A DNA stretch of 64,000 bases from Planctomycetota bacterium. GTDB taxonomy: Bacteria; Planctomycetota; UBA8742; UBA2392. The translations under genes and the position numbers were made by a program. The notes under the pieces were generated by a model, which ran no database searches, was not told the DNA's origin, and saw only the letters and a program-made list of their open reading frames with translations. The DNA lies in assembly GCA_016712285.1 (NCBI GenBank), contig JADJRK010000001.1, forward strand, positions 434,001-498,000. The letters run 5' to 3'. This document shows, piece after piece, positions 53,986 to 61,757 of the stretch; position 1 is the first letter of the stretch, and each line of letters starts with the position of its first letter.

Positions 53986-54066
53986 GTTCTCTCCTCGATT
54001 CAGACCCTAAGCATACGCCATGGAAACGGCGCGCGCGCGTACAATTTGCACCGAGTTTGAGAACGC

Positions 54067-54747
54067 TCAAGCCTGCGGCTGCTGCGGGTTCACGAACTCC
54101 TTGCGCACAACATAGGTGCCCGCAATCAGGTCGTGCAGGCCGCGTTTCTGCGCATGGAACCCCGCCATCAGGTACCCGATCGCGCACAGGCAGCCCGACA
54201 GAATTGCGGCAAAGTATCGCCCGATGGAACGCCCAAACCCCAGGTGCATGCCGTTGTCGTCGACGACTCTCAGGCCCAAGGCAAGCTTGCCCAGCGTGCC
54301 ACCCTTGGCGCTCGTCATCCACGTCCAGTACACCAGGCCAATCCCGAACTGGACCAGCGATGCAATGCTCTCAGCCGGTTGCGCCGTGCTGCCGCGGTTG
54401 GGATCAGCGTCAAACATGAGCTCAAGGGGCACACCGAATGCGCTGTAAATGGCGGCCTCGATCGCAAAGCCGGGTATGCCGATGATCAGTCCATCGATGA
54501 AGTACGCGACAAGCCGAATCCAAAACCCGCCAAAGGCTTCCGTCTGCAGGTAGGCGGGAGGAACGTATCCAGACTGCCACTGGGGTTGTTGCGGGTACGC
54601 CTGGCCGTACGGTTGCGCGTACTGCTGCGGATAACCTTGCGGGGGGTAGCCGCCTTGCTGGGGATAGCCGCCCTGTGGCGGCTGTCCTGGCTGTTGCTGC
54701 TCGCCTGGGTAGCGTCCCGGTTGCTGGTAGAAATTCCCGCCGCTCAT
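54067..54747 (-). CDS. RDD-family membrane protein with Gln/Pro/Gly/Tyr-rich N-terminus
   Basis: The 226-aa protein has about 70 N-terminal residues of GYPQQ-type repeats. An RDD domain follows: GGFWIRLVAYFIDGLIIGIP (Arg and Asp of RDD), then YWTWMTSAKGGTLGKLALGL and a later QKRGLHDLIAGTYVV (the second conserved Arg-x-x-x-Asp part). RDD proteins are small membrane proteins, some linked to ion transport. It lies 58 bp downstream of atpC on the same strand. Confidence 0.8.
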   Translation of the reverse strand: MSGGNFYQQPGRYPGEQQQPGQPPQGGYPQQGGYPPQGYPQQYAQPYGQAYPQQPQWQSGYVPPAYLQTEAFGGFWIRLVAYFIDGLIIGIPGFAIEAAIYSAFGVPLELMFDADPNRGSTAQPAESIASLVQFGIGLVYWTWMTSAKGGTLGKLALGLRVVDDNGMHLGFGRSIGRYFAAILSGCLCAIGYLMAGFHAQKRGLHDLIAGTYVVRKEFVNPQQPQA

Positions 54748-54805
54748 GGGTACCTCCGGTCAGGGAAGGCCGGTGCTGCGGCGGTTGCGCCATTGTGGCG
54801 ACCGC

Positions 54806-55225
54806 CTAGACGCCCTTGAGCAGCTTGTCAGAGGCCTTCAGCCATTCGAGGTCGGCCTGCAACTTTGCGCGTTCGGCTGGGTCTTTCGTCTCGTCAATCT
54901 GCTTGCGAATGCGGGCAATGTCTTCGGGGTTGACGCCCTTGAGGTCGGCAATCGCGCGCGCGTCTTCGCTGAGGATCACCACGTGATTGTTGCTTACCTC
55001 AAGGTAGCCCTGCTTGATGGCAAACCGGTCGGTGACCGCGTTGGCGAGCGTGCCGCGGGTGACCCGTACCTCGCCAATGCCGAGCTTGGTGACCATCGGC
55101 GCGTGGCCGGGACGAATGCCGACTTCGCCATCGTGCGCGCGGGCGGTGATGGCAAGTGCCTGGCCCGAGTACACGGGCTTTTCCGGGCTGATGATGTCCA
55201 CGTACAGCGTGTTGTTGTCGCTCAT
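54806..55225 (-). CDS. atpC: ATP synthase F1 epsilon subunit
   Basis: The 139-aa epsilon subunit links the rotor to the catalytic head and regulates ATPase activity. The N-terminal beta-sandwich is clear: LYVDIISPEKPVYSGQALAI, GEVGIRPGHAPMVTKLGIGE and KQGYLEVSNNHVVILSEDA. A C-terminal helical hairpin ends at LEWLKASDKLLKGV. It is separated from atpD by two TM2-domain genes, although atpD and atpC are normally adjacent. Confidence 0.95.
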   Translation of the reverse strand: MSDNNTLYVDIISPEKPVYSGQALAITARAHDGEVGIRPGHAPMVTKLGIGEVRVTRGTLANAVTDRFAIKQGYLEVSNNHVVILSEDARAIADLKGVNPEDIARIRKQIDETKDPAERAKLQADLEWLKASDKLLKGV

Positions 55226-55239
55226 GGTGTTCTGGTTCT

Positions 55240-55653
55240 CTAGTTCGGCCGCAGTGGCAAGCCGTTGATATCCGTCTGGTCATTGCCGGTAAGCAGCATG
55301 ATGCCGTCAATCATGGGCCAGATGCCGCCGACACCGCAGGTCAGCCACGTCACCGCGATCTGCGCGATCGCTGTGCTGGTGTGCCCCGTGTAGAAGCGAC
55401 CGGCGCCAAACGCACCCAGCAGCAACTGCAGAATGCCCGCCACCATCTTCTGCTTGTCCGAGTACGGCAAACCGCTGCGCGGGTCCACGCCGTACGGGGC
55501 ATTCGGGTTCACCGGTCCGAACTGCGCGCCTGCGGGGTAATTGCCCTGTGGCTGAGGGTACTGCTGGTAAGGCTGCTGCGGATAGCCCTGCGGCTGTTGC
55601 TGGTAGCCTTGGGGCTGCTGGTTGTAATCCTGCGGTGGGGGGCTGCCGGACAT
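55240..55653 (-). CDS. TM2-domain protein with Gln/Pro/Tyr-rich N-terminus (1)
   Basis: The 137-aa protein starts with a 55-residue low-complexity tail (QQPQGYPQQPYQQYPQPQG), then YGVDPRSGLPYSDKQKMVAG and a TM2 domain: two helices around a short turn with LLLGAFGAGRFYTGHTSTAI and GIWPMIDGIMLLTGN (conserved G-G-RFY-G and D). The end, NGLPLRPN, is identical to the next TM2 protein. ATG 55653 was chosen to give the MSG start shared with the other tail proteins. It lies between atpD and atpC, 14 bp from atpC. Confidence 0.8.
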   Translation of the reverse strand: MSGSPPPQDYNQQPQGYQQQPQGYPQQPYQQYPQPQGNYPAGAQFGPVNPNAPYGVDPRSGLPYSDKQKMVAGILQLLLGAFGAGRFYTGHTSTAIAQIAVTWLTCGVGGIWPMIDGIMLLTGNDQTDINGLPLRPN

Positions 55654-55701
55654 CTGAGACTCCATGAAATTCACAGCGCAATCTGCCACGCCTGCTTCTG
55701 G

Positions 55702-56025
55702 CTAGTTCGGGCGAAGCGGCAAGCCGTTGGCGTCGGTCGCATCTTCCGACACCATGATCATGATGCCGTCGATGATCGACCAGATGCTGCCGACACAAAA
55801 GAAGCTCAGGATCAACTGGGCAACGCCAGTGCCGGTGTGGCCGGCATACAGGCGCCCGATGCCGCCAAGGCCAATCACCAGCGGCAGCAATTGCAGCAAG
55901 CCGACAATCATCTTCTGCTTGTCCGAGTACGGCCGACCCGTGCGCGGGTCAACGCCATAGGGCGCGTTCGGCTGCCCGCCCTGGGGCTGCTGCGGGTATC
56001 CTTGCTGCGGTGGGCTGCCTGCCAT
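55702..56025 (-). CDS. TM2-domain protein with Gln/Pro/Tyr-rich N-terminus (2)
   Basis: The 107-aa protein is a clear paralogue of its neighbour. It has a shorter tail (QQGYPQQPQGGQPNAPYGVD), PYSDKQKMIVGLLQLLPLVI, GIGRLYAGHTGTGVAQLIL (TM2 turn), and SIWSIIDGIMIMVSEDATD with the same NGLPLRPN end. TM2 domains occur in small bacterial membrane proteins of unknown function. It lies 22 bp after atpD. Tandem duplication with the preceding entry is likely. Confidence 0.8.
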   Translation of the reverse strand: MAGSPPQQGYPQQPQGGQPNAPYGVDPRTGRPYSDKQKMIVGLLQLLPLVIGLGGIGRLYAGHTGTGVAQLILSFFCVGSIWSIIDGIMIMVSEDATDANGLPLRPN

Positions 56026-56047
56026 GCTGGCTCCTTTTTCTGCGATC

Positions 56048-57472
56048 CTACTTGTTTGCAGCTGCGATCACTTCGTCGATGCTGCCCTTCATGTAGAACG
56101 CGGTTTCATTCAGCGCGTCGTGCTTGCCGGCTACGATTTCCTCGAAGCTGCGGATTGTATCTTCCAGCTTCACGTAGCGCCCCTCAATGCCCGTAAATTG
56201 CTGGGCCACGAAGAACGGCTGGCTCAGGAACTTTTCCAGGCGGCGTGCGCGGTTGACGATGATCTTGTCGTCTTCGCTCAGCTCATCCATGCCCAGGATC
56301 GCGATGATGTCCTGCAGGCTGCGGTAGCGCTGCAGAATGCCCTGTACGTCGCAGGCTACACGATAATGGCGCTCGCCGACGATGATCGGGTCGAGCACGC
56401 GGCTGGTGCTGGCCAGCGGGTCCACCGCCGGGTAGATGCCCTTTTCCGAAATCTTGCGGTCAAGCACGGTCTTGGCGTCCAGGTGGCTGAACGCGGTGGC
56501 CGGCGCCGGGTCGGTCAAGTCGTCGGCGGGCACGTAAATCGCCTGCACTGACGTGATTGAGCCGCGATCGGTTGACGTAATGCGTTCCTGCAACGCGCCC
56601 ATCTCGGTGGCCAGTGTCGGCTGGTAACCCACGGCGCTGGGCATGCGGCCCAGAAGCGCGGATACTTCGCTGCCCGCCTGCGTGAAGCGGAAAATGTTGT
56701 CCACGAACATCAGCACGTCGGTGCCGTATGTATCGCGGAAGTATTCGGCCTGGGTCAGCCCGCTCAGCGCCACGCGCAGGCGCGCGCCCGGCGGCTCGTT
56801 CATCTGGCCGTAGCACAGCACAGCCTGGTCGAGCACGGTTTTCTTGCTGCCGTCTTCTTTCTCGCCGATGATGGCTTCTTTCATTTCAAGCCAAAGGTCG
56901 TTGCCCTCGCGGGTGCGTTCGCCCACGCCGCAGAACACCGAGTAGCCGCTGTGCACACGGGCGATGTTGTTGATCAGCTCCATGATCACGACGGTCTTGC
57001 CTACGCCTGCACCGCCGAACAGGCCGACTTTGCCGCCCTTGGCGTAGGGCTCAAGCAGGTCAACCACCTTGATGCCGGTTTCGAAAATCTCGGTCTTGGT
57101 GCCGAGCTGTTCAAACGAGGGCGGCTTCTGGTGAATGGCGCGGCGTTCTTTCGTGGTCACCGGCGGGCCGCCGTCCACGGTGTCACCGAGCAGGTTGAAA
57201 ATGCGGCCAAGGCACTCGTTGCCGACGGGCACCGTGATCGGGGCGCCGGTGTTCTCAACCGGTTGCCCGCGGGTCAGGCCGTCCGTCGCGTCCATGGCCA
57301 CGGCGCGCACCTGGTCACGGCCGAGGTGCTGCTGGACCTCAAGGGTCAGGTTGATCTTGCGGGCGGGGTCAACGATCTTGAGCGCGGTGTAGATTTCGGG
57401 CACCTGGTTTTCCGCAAACTGGACGTCCACAACTGGCCCGATGATCTGGACGATTTTACCCGACTCTGGCAT
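56048..57472 (-). CDS. atpD: ATP synthase F1 beta subunit
   Basis: This is the catalytic subunit of F-type ATP synthase, 474 aa. It has the N-terminal barrel (GKIVQIIGPVVDVQFAENQV), Walker A GLFGGAGVGKTVVIMELI, VFCGVGERTREGNDLW (catalytic Glu/Arg region), VLMFVDNIFRFTQAGSEVSA (Walker B), GYQPTLATEMGALQERI and DPAPATAFSHLDA. ATG 57472 starts the family N-terminus with AAGGAG upstream. No alpha, gamma or Fo genes are seen on its upstream side within the window. It heads a six-gene minus-strand cluster containing atpC and four low-complexity-tailed membrane proteins. Confidence 0.98.
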   Translation of the reverse strand: MPESGKIVQIIGPVVDVQFAENQVPEIYTALKIVDPARKINLTLEVQQHLGRDQVRAVAMDATDGLTRGQPVENTGAPITVPVGNECLGRIFNLLGDTVDGGPPVTTKERRAIHQKPPSFEQLGTKTEIFETGIKVVDLLEPYAKGGKVGLFGGAGVGKTVVIMELINNIARVHSGYSVFCGVGERTREGNDLWLEMKEAIIGEKEDGSKKTVLDQAVLCYGQMNEPPGARLRVALSGLTQAEYFRDTYGTDVLMFVDNIFRFTQAGSEVSALLGRMPSAVGYQPTLATEMGALQERITSTDRGSITSVQAIYVPADDLTDPAPATAFSHLDAKTVLDRKISEKGIYPAVDPLASTSRVLDPIIVGERHYRVACDVQGILQRYRSLQDIIAILGMDELSEDDKIIVNRARRLEKFLSQPFFVAQQFTGIEGRYVKLEDTIRSFEEIVAGKHDALNETAFYMKGSIDEVIAAANK

Positions 57473-57633
57473 TGAAGCTCCTTGGTGCAAAGCGCTGATT
57501 GGCGCGGCTTAGACGCAAATGTTCCCCCCGCAGGGGTGCGCGATACTAACCACGACAATCGCTTAGTAAAGCGGGCAATTTGGCCCCAAACTGCGGCGTT
57601 GAGAGAAGCCGTGACACCGCTACCATATCGCAC

Positions 57634-57945
57634 ATGACCATCGGTTTTCCAGCCTTCCACGAAGAGATGTGGCGCCCGCGCTGGCCGATTGATGCAAACC
57701 GCGTGTTGGCGGCTTCGCAGCAGCTTGGCTGGTCATTTTTTGTCGAGCACTACGGCCCGGTTGGTTTTCGCTGGAAGCTTGGCACCGGCATGAGCTTTTG
57801 GTCCTGGGGCGAGACGGTGATCGTCGAGCCCCAACCCGACAACACCGTGCGCGTGCACAGCAGTTGCGCGCTTGTGACGCAGTTTCTCGATTTCGGGCGC
57901 AACCGCCGCAACGTCGAGAAGCTGGCCGAGACGATGGGCGTCTGA
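57634..57945 (+). CDS. Small Trp-rich hypothetical protein
   Basis: The 103-aa protein is unusually rich in Trp (six) and aromatic residues, with a beta-like pattern: FPAFHEEMWRPRWPI, GWSFFVEHYGPVGFRW and GMSFWSWGETVIVEP. A helical C-terminus FGRNRRNVEKLAETM follows. ATG 57634 was chosen because the upstream in-frame extension is unstructured. It has no signal peptide and no recognised family. It lies between divergent atpD and convergent rarA, so it is a single-gene unit. The coding call rests on length and composition. Confidence 0.5.
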   Translation: MTIGFPAFHEEMWRPRWPIDANRVLAASQQLGWSFFVEHYGPVGFRWKLGTGMSFWSWGETVIVEPQPDNTVRVHSSCALVTQFLDFGRNRRNVEKLAETMGV

Positions 57946-57955
57946 GCGGCCGCGC

Positions 57956-59305
57956 CTATTGCGGTGTGGCCTTGGCATCTGCGATGCGCTTTTCCAGCTC
58001 CGCCAGTCGCGCTTTCAGCCGTTGCTCGAAGCCCTGGTCGGCCGGTTCATACAGTTTGCGGCCGGCAATCTTGTCGGGCAAGAACGCTTCGGGGGAAAAC
58101 CCGCCCTCGAAGTCGTGGGCGTAGTTGTAGCCCTTGCCGTAGCCCAGCTCTTTCATCAGTCGGGTTGGCGCGTTGCGGATGTTCAGCGGCACGGGCAACT
58201 CGCCGGTTTCTTCGATCACGGCGTGGGCAGCCATGCGGGCGCGTGCCGCGCTGTTGGACTTCGGCGCCAGCGCCAGGTAGCTGGCGAGCTGGCAGATCGT
58301 GTACTCAGCTTCCGGCAACCCGATGAAGTGCACAACGTGGATCGCGCTGGCGGCCAGGTTTAACGCGCCGGGATCGGCGTTGCCGATGTCTTCGCTGGCC
58401 AAAATCGCCAGGCGCCGCACCACGAACTTGGGGTCTTCGCCCGCAGCCAGCATGCGCATCGCGTAGTAGATCGCCGCGTGGGGGTCACTGCCGCGCACGC
58501 TTTTGATCAGCGCGCTGGCCATGTCGTAGTGTTCATCGCCGGCTTTGTCGTAGCGCAGGCGGCGCTCGCCCAGTGCGCGCTCCAGCACTTGACCAGTCAA
58601 TACCCGTTCGCCTTCGGGCATGGCGGCCAGCATGTCGGTGCCGGCTTCGACGGCCATCAGCAGCCGCCGGGCATCACCACCGCTGTAGCGTCGCAGGGCG
58701 CTGCGGCCTTCTTCGGCAAGGGTGACAGGCTTGGTAGCCTGCGCCAGCGCGCGGTCAATCAGCAGGTCCATGGCGGGCTCGTCGAGCGGCTTGAGCACGT
58801 GGACGCGGCAGCGGGAAAGCAGCGCGGCGTTGACTTCAAAACTCGGGTTCTCGGTAGTGGCGCCGATCAAGGTGATCAAGCCGTCTTCGCTGGCGTGCAG
58901 CAGGCTGTCCTGCTGGGCCTTGTTGAAGCGGTGGATTTCGTCGATGAAGACCAGCGTGGCTTTGCCCTCGGCGCCCAGCCGGGCTCGCGCGCGGTCAAGC
59001 AGTTCGCGCACGTCTTTCACGCCGCTGCTGGTGGCGCTCAGTGTTTCGAACGCGAGCCCGCTTTTCTGGGCGAGCATGCGGGCCAGCGTGGTTTTGCCGG
59101 TACCGGGCGGGCCCCACAGAATCATGTTGCGGACTGTGGGCGTCGCGCCCGGGGCGGGGTTCAGGATTGCATAGAGTGCCCCTTCTGCACCCACCAGGTG
59201 CGATTGGCCGACAAAGTCGGCGGGTTCTCGCGGGCGCAAGCGCTCGGCCAGCGGCGCCTGCTCGGCGGCCAGTTGCTTCGCGCGCTTGTTGAACATGTCG
59301 CTCAC
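57956..59305 (-). CDS. rarA: Replication-associated recombination protein A (MgsA/RarA)
   Basis: RarA is an AAA+ ATPase, related to clamp loaders, that acts at stalled replication forks. The 449-aa protein has LAERLRPREPADFVGQSHLV, Walker A MILWGPPGTGKTTLARML, LVFIDEIHRFNKAQQDSLL (Walker B with the DEIHRFNK signature), LIGATTENPSFEVNAALLSR (sensor 1 and Arg finger), and C-terminal tetramerisation parts ending GYNYAHDFEGGFSPEAFLPD. It is separated by 90 bp from the divergent zinc-ribbon gene. Length and motifs are normal. Confidence 0.96.
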   Translation of the reverse strand: MSDMFNKRAKQLAAEQAPLAERLRPREPADFVGQSHLVGAEGALYAILNPAPGATPTVRNMILWGPPGTGKTTLARMLAQKSGLAFETLSATSSGVKDVRELLDRARARLGAEGKATLVFIDEIHRFNKAQQDSLLHASEDGLITLIGATTENPSFEVNAALLSRCRVHVLKPLDEPAMDLLIDRALAQATKPVTLAEEGRSALRRYSGGDARRLLMAVEAGTDMLAAMPEGERVLTGQVLERALGERRLRYDKAGDEHYDMASALIKSVRGSDPHAAIYYAMRMLAAGEDPKFVVRRLAILASEDIGNADPGALNLAASAIHVVHFIGLPEAEYTICQLASYLALAPKSNSAARARMAAHAVIEETGELPVPLNIRNAPTRLMKELGYGKGYNYAHDFEGGFSPEAFLPDKIAGRKLYEPADQGFEQRLKARLAELEKRIADAKATPQ

Positions 59306-59395
59306 GGGCGGTACTTTCTAAGCATCGGTCGGCGCAGGTGATTCGCTCCGTACCCAGTGTCCGCCACACTGTAACGAAACCGCGCGAGGTGTGTG

Positions 59396-60718
59396 ATGGC
59401 GCAGCGACAGTTCCCTTGCCCCAAGTGTGGCGCGGGCATCATGGTGCCGGATGACTACTTTCGCGCGCAGATTGGTTGCGCCCACTGCGGCACAGCCGTT
59501 GATCGTCGCACAGGCGCGCTGCCTGGCGCCGCTGCGACAGCCAATCCGTATCCGGCTGGGCAGCCGTTTCCGCAGCAGCGCGGCCCTGCGTCGCCGGCGC
59601 CGCTGGTCTATCCCGGCTACGGCCCGCAGTACCCGCCCCAGTATCCAGCGCAGTATCCGATGCAATATCCGATGCAGTACCCGCCCCAGTACCCGCCACG
59701 CAAGTCCGGCAGCCGGGGGCTGGTGATCGGCCTGGTCATCGGGGGCGTCGTGCTACTGGTGGTTGTGGTGCTGGCCCTGGCGGCGATTCCATTGATTACA
59801 TCCGGCGGGATAGACGACAGCGGCCCGTGGCACCACTACCGCAGCGAAAAGGGCCGGTTCGAAATCGACTTTCCGCAGCCGCCGACCGAGAATTCTCAGC
59901 CCATGCAGATGCAGCATGCGAGCGCGACGATGTACCGGGCGACTTGCACCGGTTTCGCTATCAACTTCGAAGCCTCCTACTTTGACTTGGGAACGGGTCC
60001 GACCACAGACTACGAGTATGACTACGCCGAGGGCGCAAGGGCCGTTGCCAACAGCGCCAAGGGCCGGATCCAGTCGCAGAATTCCAGGTCGGTCGGCAAT
60101 CACAAAGGTTCGGTTGCAATCGTCGACCTGCCAAACGATCGCCGGACCACGATGTTCATGGTGCGCGTCGGCAATCGCGTTTACGTCGTAGCCGTGGAGA
60201 ATCACCTGGCCGACAAACAGGACGTGGCCGACAGGTTCATTGATGGTTTCAAGCTGATTGCAGATGGAGGGAATGCCGCCAGGGCGATAGGCCCCATGGC
60301 GCCGTATCGCCGAGTCGGCAACCGCTGGATGCATAAGTCCACGATGAACTTGCAGGGAATGGACCCGATGGTGAGTTTCGTGGGCTACGAGGTTCTGTCG
60401 GTGACCGGCGAAACTGCCAACGTTCGCATGACCACCTATGACGGAAAACGTCAACAGACCTATCAGTCAGACCAAGCGATCGGAATAAGCCAGCAAGGCG
60501 TTTCGGGCTCAGCGCCTTCTGCCGACCACACCGATCAGATCAAGACGATGGAGACCATCACCGTGGAGGGTGGGACTTTCGCGTGTGAGAAGTTAGTCGG
60601 GGAACATGGAGTGACCACCTGGTTCTGCCGAAAGACCGGGTTGATAGTCCGACTGGAGGCCAACACTGCCGCGACGAAAACGGTGACGGAATTGGTCGAG
60701 ACCAACATCCCTCATTGA
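59396..60718 (+). CDS. Zinc-ribbon membrane protein with PQYP-repeat linker
   Basis: The 440-aa protein begins with a zinc ribbon (FPCPKCGAGIMVPDDY, GCAHCG). A low-complexity Pro/Gln/Tyr linker with repeated PQYP units (about residues 78-105) follows, then Arg/Lys and one TM helix (GLVIGLVIGGVVLLVVVVLA, about 110-135). A large extracytoplasmic domain contains WHHYRSEKGRFEIDFPQPPT, a DUF1570/DUF1795-like opening seen in envelope proteins, and a later GNRVYVVAVENHLADKQDV. ATG 59396 is used; GTG 59393 is possible. Topology puts the zinc ribbon in the cytosol. Function unknown. Confidence 0.65.
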   Translation: MAQRQFPCPKCGAGIMVPDDYFRAQIGCAHCGTAVDRRTGALPGAAATANPYPAGQPFPQQRGPASPAPLVYPGYGPQYPPQYPAQYPMQYPMQYPPQYPPRKSGSRGLVIGLVIGGVVLLVVVVLALAAIPLITSGGIDDSGPWHHYRSEKGRFEIDFPQPPTENSQPMQMQHASATMYRATCTGFAINFEASYFDLGTGPTTDYEYDYAEGARAVANSAKGRIQSQNSRSVGNHKGSVAIVDLPNDRRTTMFMVRVGNRVYVVAVENHLADKQDVADRFIDGFKLIADGGNAARAIGPMAPYRRVGNRWMHKSTMNLQGMDPMVSFVGYEVLSVTGETANVRMTTYDGKRQQTYQSDQAIGISQQGVSGSAPSADHTDQIKTMETITVEGGTFACEKLVGEHGVTTWFCRKTGLIVRLEANTAATKTVTELVETNIPH

Positions 60719-60770
60719 ACGCGCGCTTGCGGGCGTGCCTGTGCGATTCCCGCCAGATGCGATTAAACAC

Positions 60771-60796
60771 AACGGGCGCCCTTGCGGGCGCCCGTT
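60771..60796. terminator. Terminator hairpin after the first cold-shock gene
   Basis: AACGGGCGCCC (60771-60781) and GGGCGCCCGTT (60786-60796) form an 11-bp stem with loop TTGC. The flanking minus-strand sequence after the stem is GTGTTT. It also lies downstream of the convergent zinc-ribbon gene and may serve both. It is nearly duplicated downstream of the second cold-shock gene. Confidence 0.75.
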
Positions 60797-60811
60797 TCGG
60801 GTTTCTGGTCG

Positions 60812-61015
60812 TTAGACGGGCTGGACGTTTTCAGCCGCAGGACCCTTACGGCCCTGGCCAACGTCGAACTTCACCTTCTGACCTTCCTTGAGGGACTTGA
60901 AACCGTCCGCACTGATCGCCGAGTAGTGGACAAACAGATCCGCTCCCCCGTCGTCCGGCGTGATGAAGCCGAAACCCTTTTCATCGTTAAACCACTTCAC
61001 TGTACCTGTTGACAT
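60812..61015 (-). CDS. Cold shock protein (CspA family), copy 1
   Basis: The 67-aa single cold-shock domain protein has GTVKWFNDEKGFGFITPDDG (RNP1 KGFGFI) and DLFVHYSAI (RNP2 VHYS). It binds single-stranded RNA/DNA and typically acts as an RNA chaperone. ATG 61015 has AGGAG five nt upstream. It differs from copy 2 at two residues (Ser2 for Ala, Asp for Glu in SADG), and the intergenic spacing and terminators are similar, so this is a recent tandem duplication. Confidence 0.95.
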   Translation of the reverse strand: MSTGTVKWFNDEKGFGFITPDDGGADLFVHYSAISADGFKSLKEGQKVKFDVGQGRKGPAAENVQPV

Positions 61016-61290
61016 AAAGCTCCTACTACTTATGTGCTGCTTTTTGGCAGCGTTGTTTCCGCTAACCGCCCTCAACATTGATTGGCGCGCTATCGGTTGT
61101 GAAGTCAGCATAGCAATTCAATGGCTGTGGAGAACTGGCAGAAAGTGAGTTTTCTGCAAATTTGAACACACAGTTGAAAGGGGAGAAAGGACAGGGAAAG
61201 TAGACGGGAACAGGGACAGAAGCAGGCATTTACGCGGCTTCAAGAGTCTGGCTGCAGTTCCTTCCCCTGCCAACTTCCACTTCCCCTGCT

Positions 61291-61329
61291 TACAAAAAAT
61301 GAACCGGGCGCCCTTGCGGGCGCCCGGTT
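61291..61329 (-). terminator. Rho-independent terminator after the second cold-shock gene
   Basis: AACCGGGCGCCC (61302-61313) pairs with GGGCGCCCGGTT (61318-61329), 12 bp with loop TTGC. On the minus strand it is followed by ATTTTTTGTA (61291-61300), a strong T-tract. Confidence 0.88.
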
Positions 61330-61343
61330 TGGGTTTCTGGTCG

Positions 61344-61547
61344 TTAGACGGGCTGGACGTTTTCAGCTGCAGGACCCTTACGGCCCTGGCCAACGTCGAA
61401 CTTCACCTTTTGACCTTCCTTGAGCGACTTGAAGCCTTCCGCACTGATCGCCGAGTAGTGGACGAACAGGTCCGCTCCCCCGTCGTCGGGCGTGATGAAG
61501 CCGAAACCCTTTTCATCGTTAAACCACTTCACTGTTCCTGTAGCCAT
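61344..61547 (-). CDS. Cold shock protein (CspA family), copy 2
   Basis: The 67-aa cold-shock domain protein is almost identical to copy 1, with RNP1 KGFGFI and RNP2 VHYSAI and the same GPAAENVQPV end. ATG 61547 is preceded by CAGGAG. It has its own terminator before copy 1, so the two copies are separately transcribed and could be differently regulated by their distinct upstream regions. Confidence 0.95.
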   Translation of the reverse strand: MATGTVKWFNDEKGFGFITPDDGGADLFVHYSAISAEGFKSLKEGQKVKFDVGQGRKGPAAENVQPV

Positions 61548-61757
61548 ACCGATTGCTCCTGCTGGAGGTCGCTGTGCGCCTCCCGATTGAACTGATCGAC
61601 GCCCGCCGGGTCCATACGCGGCGTGACGTCGGCCGTTGACACGGAAAAATGGTAATTGCGGGGGACGCCGTCGCCAGCAATTTCTGCGCAACGCCCCATT
61701 TTTCGTCTGCTTTAGGCAATGCGTTCAGTGCGATGCCACTCAGCCTTCGCGCGACGT

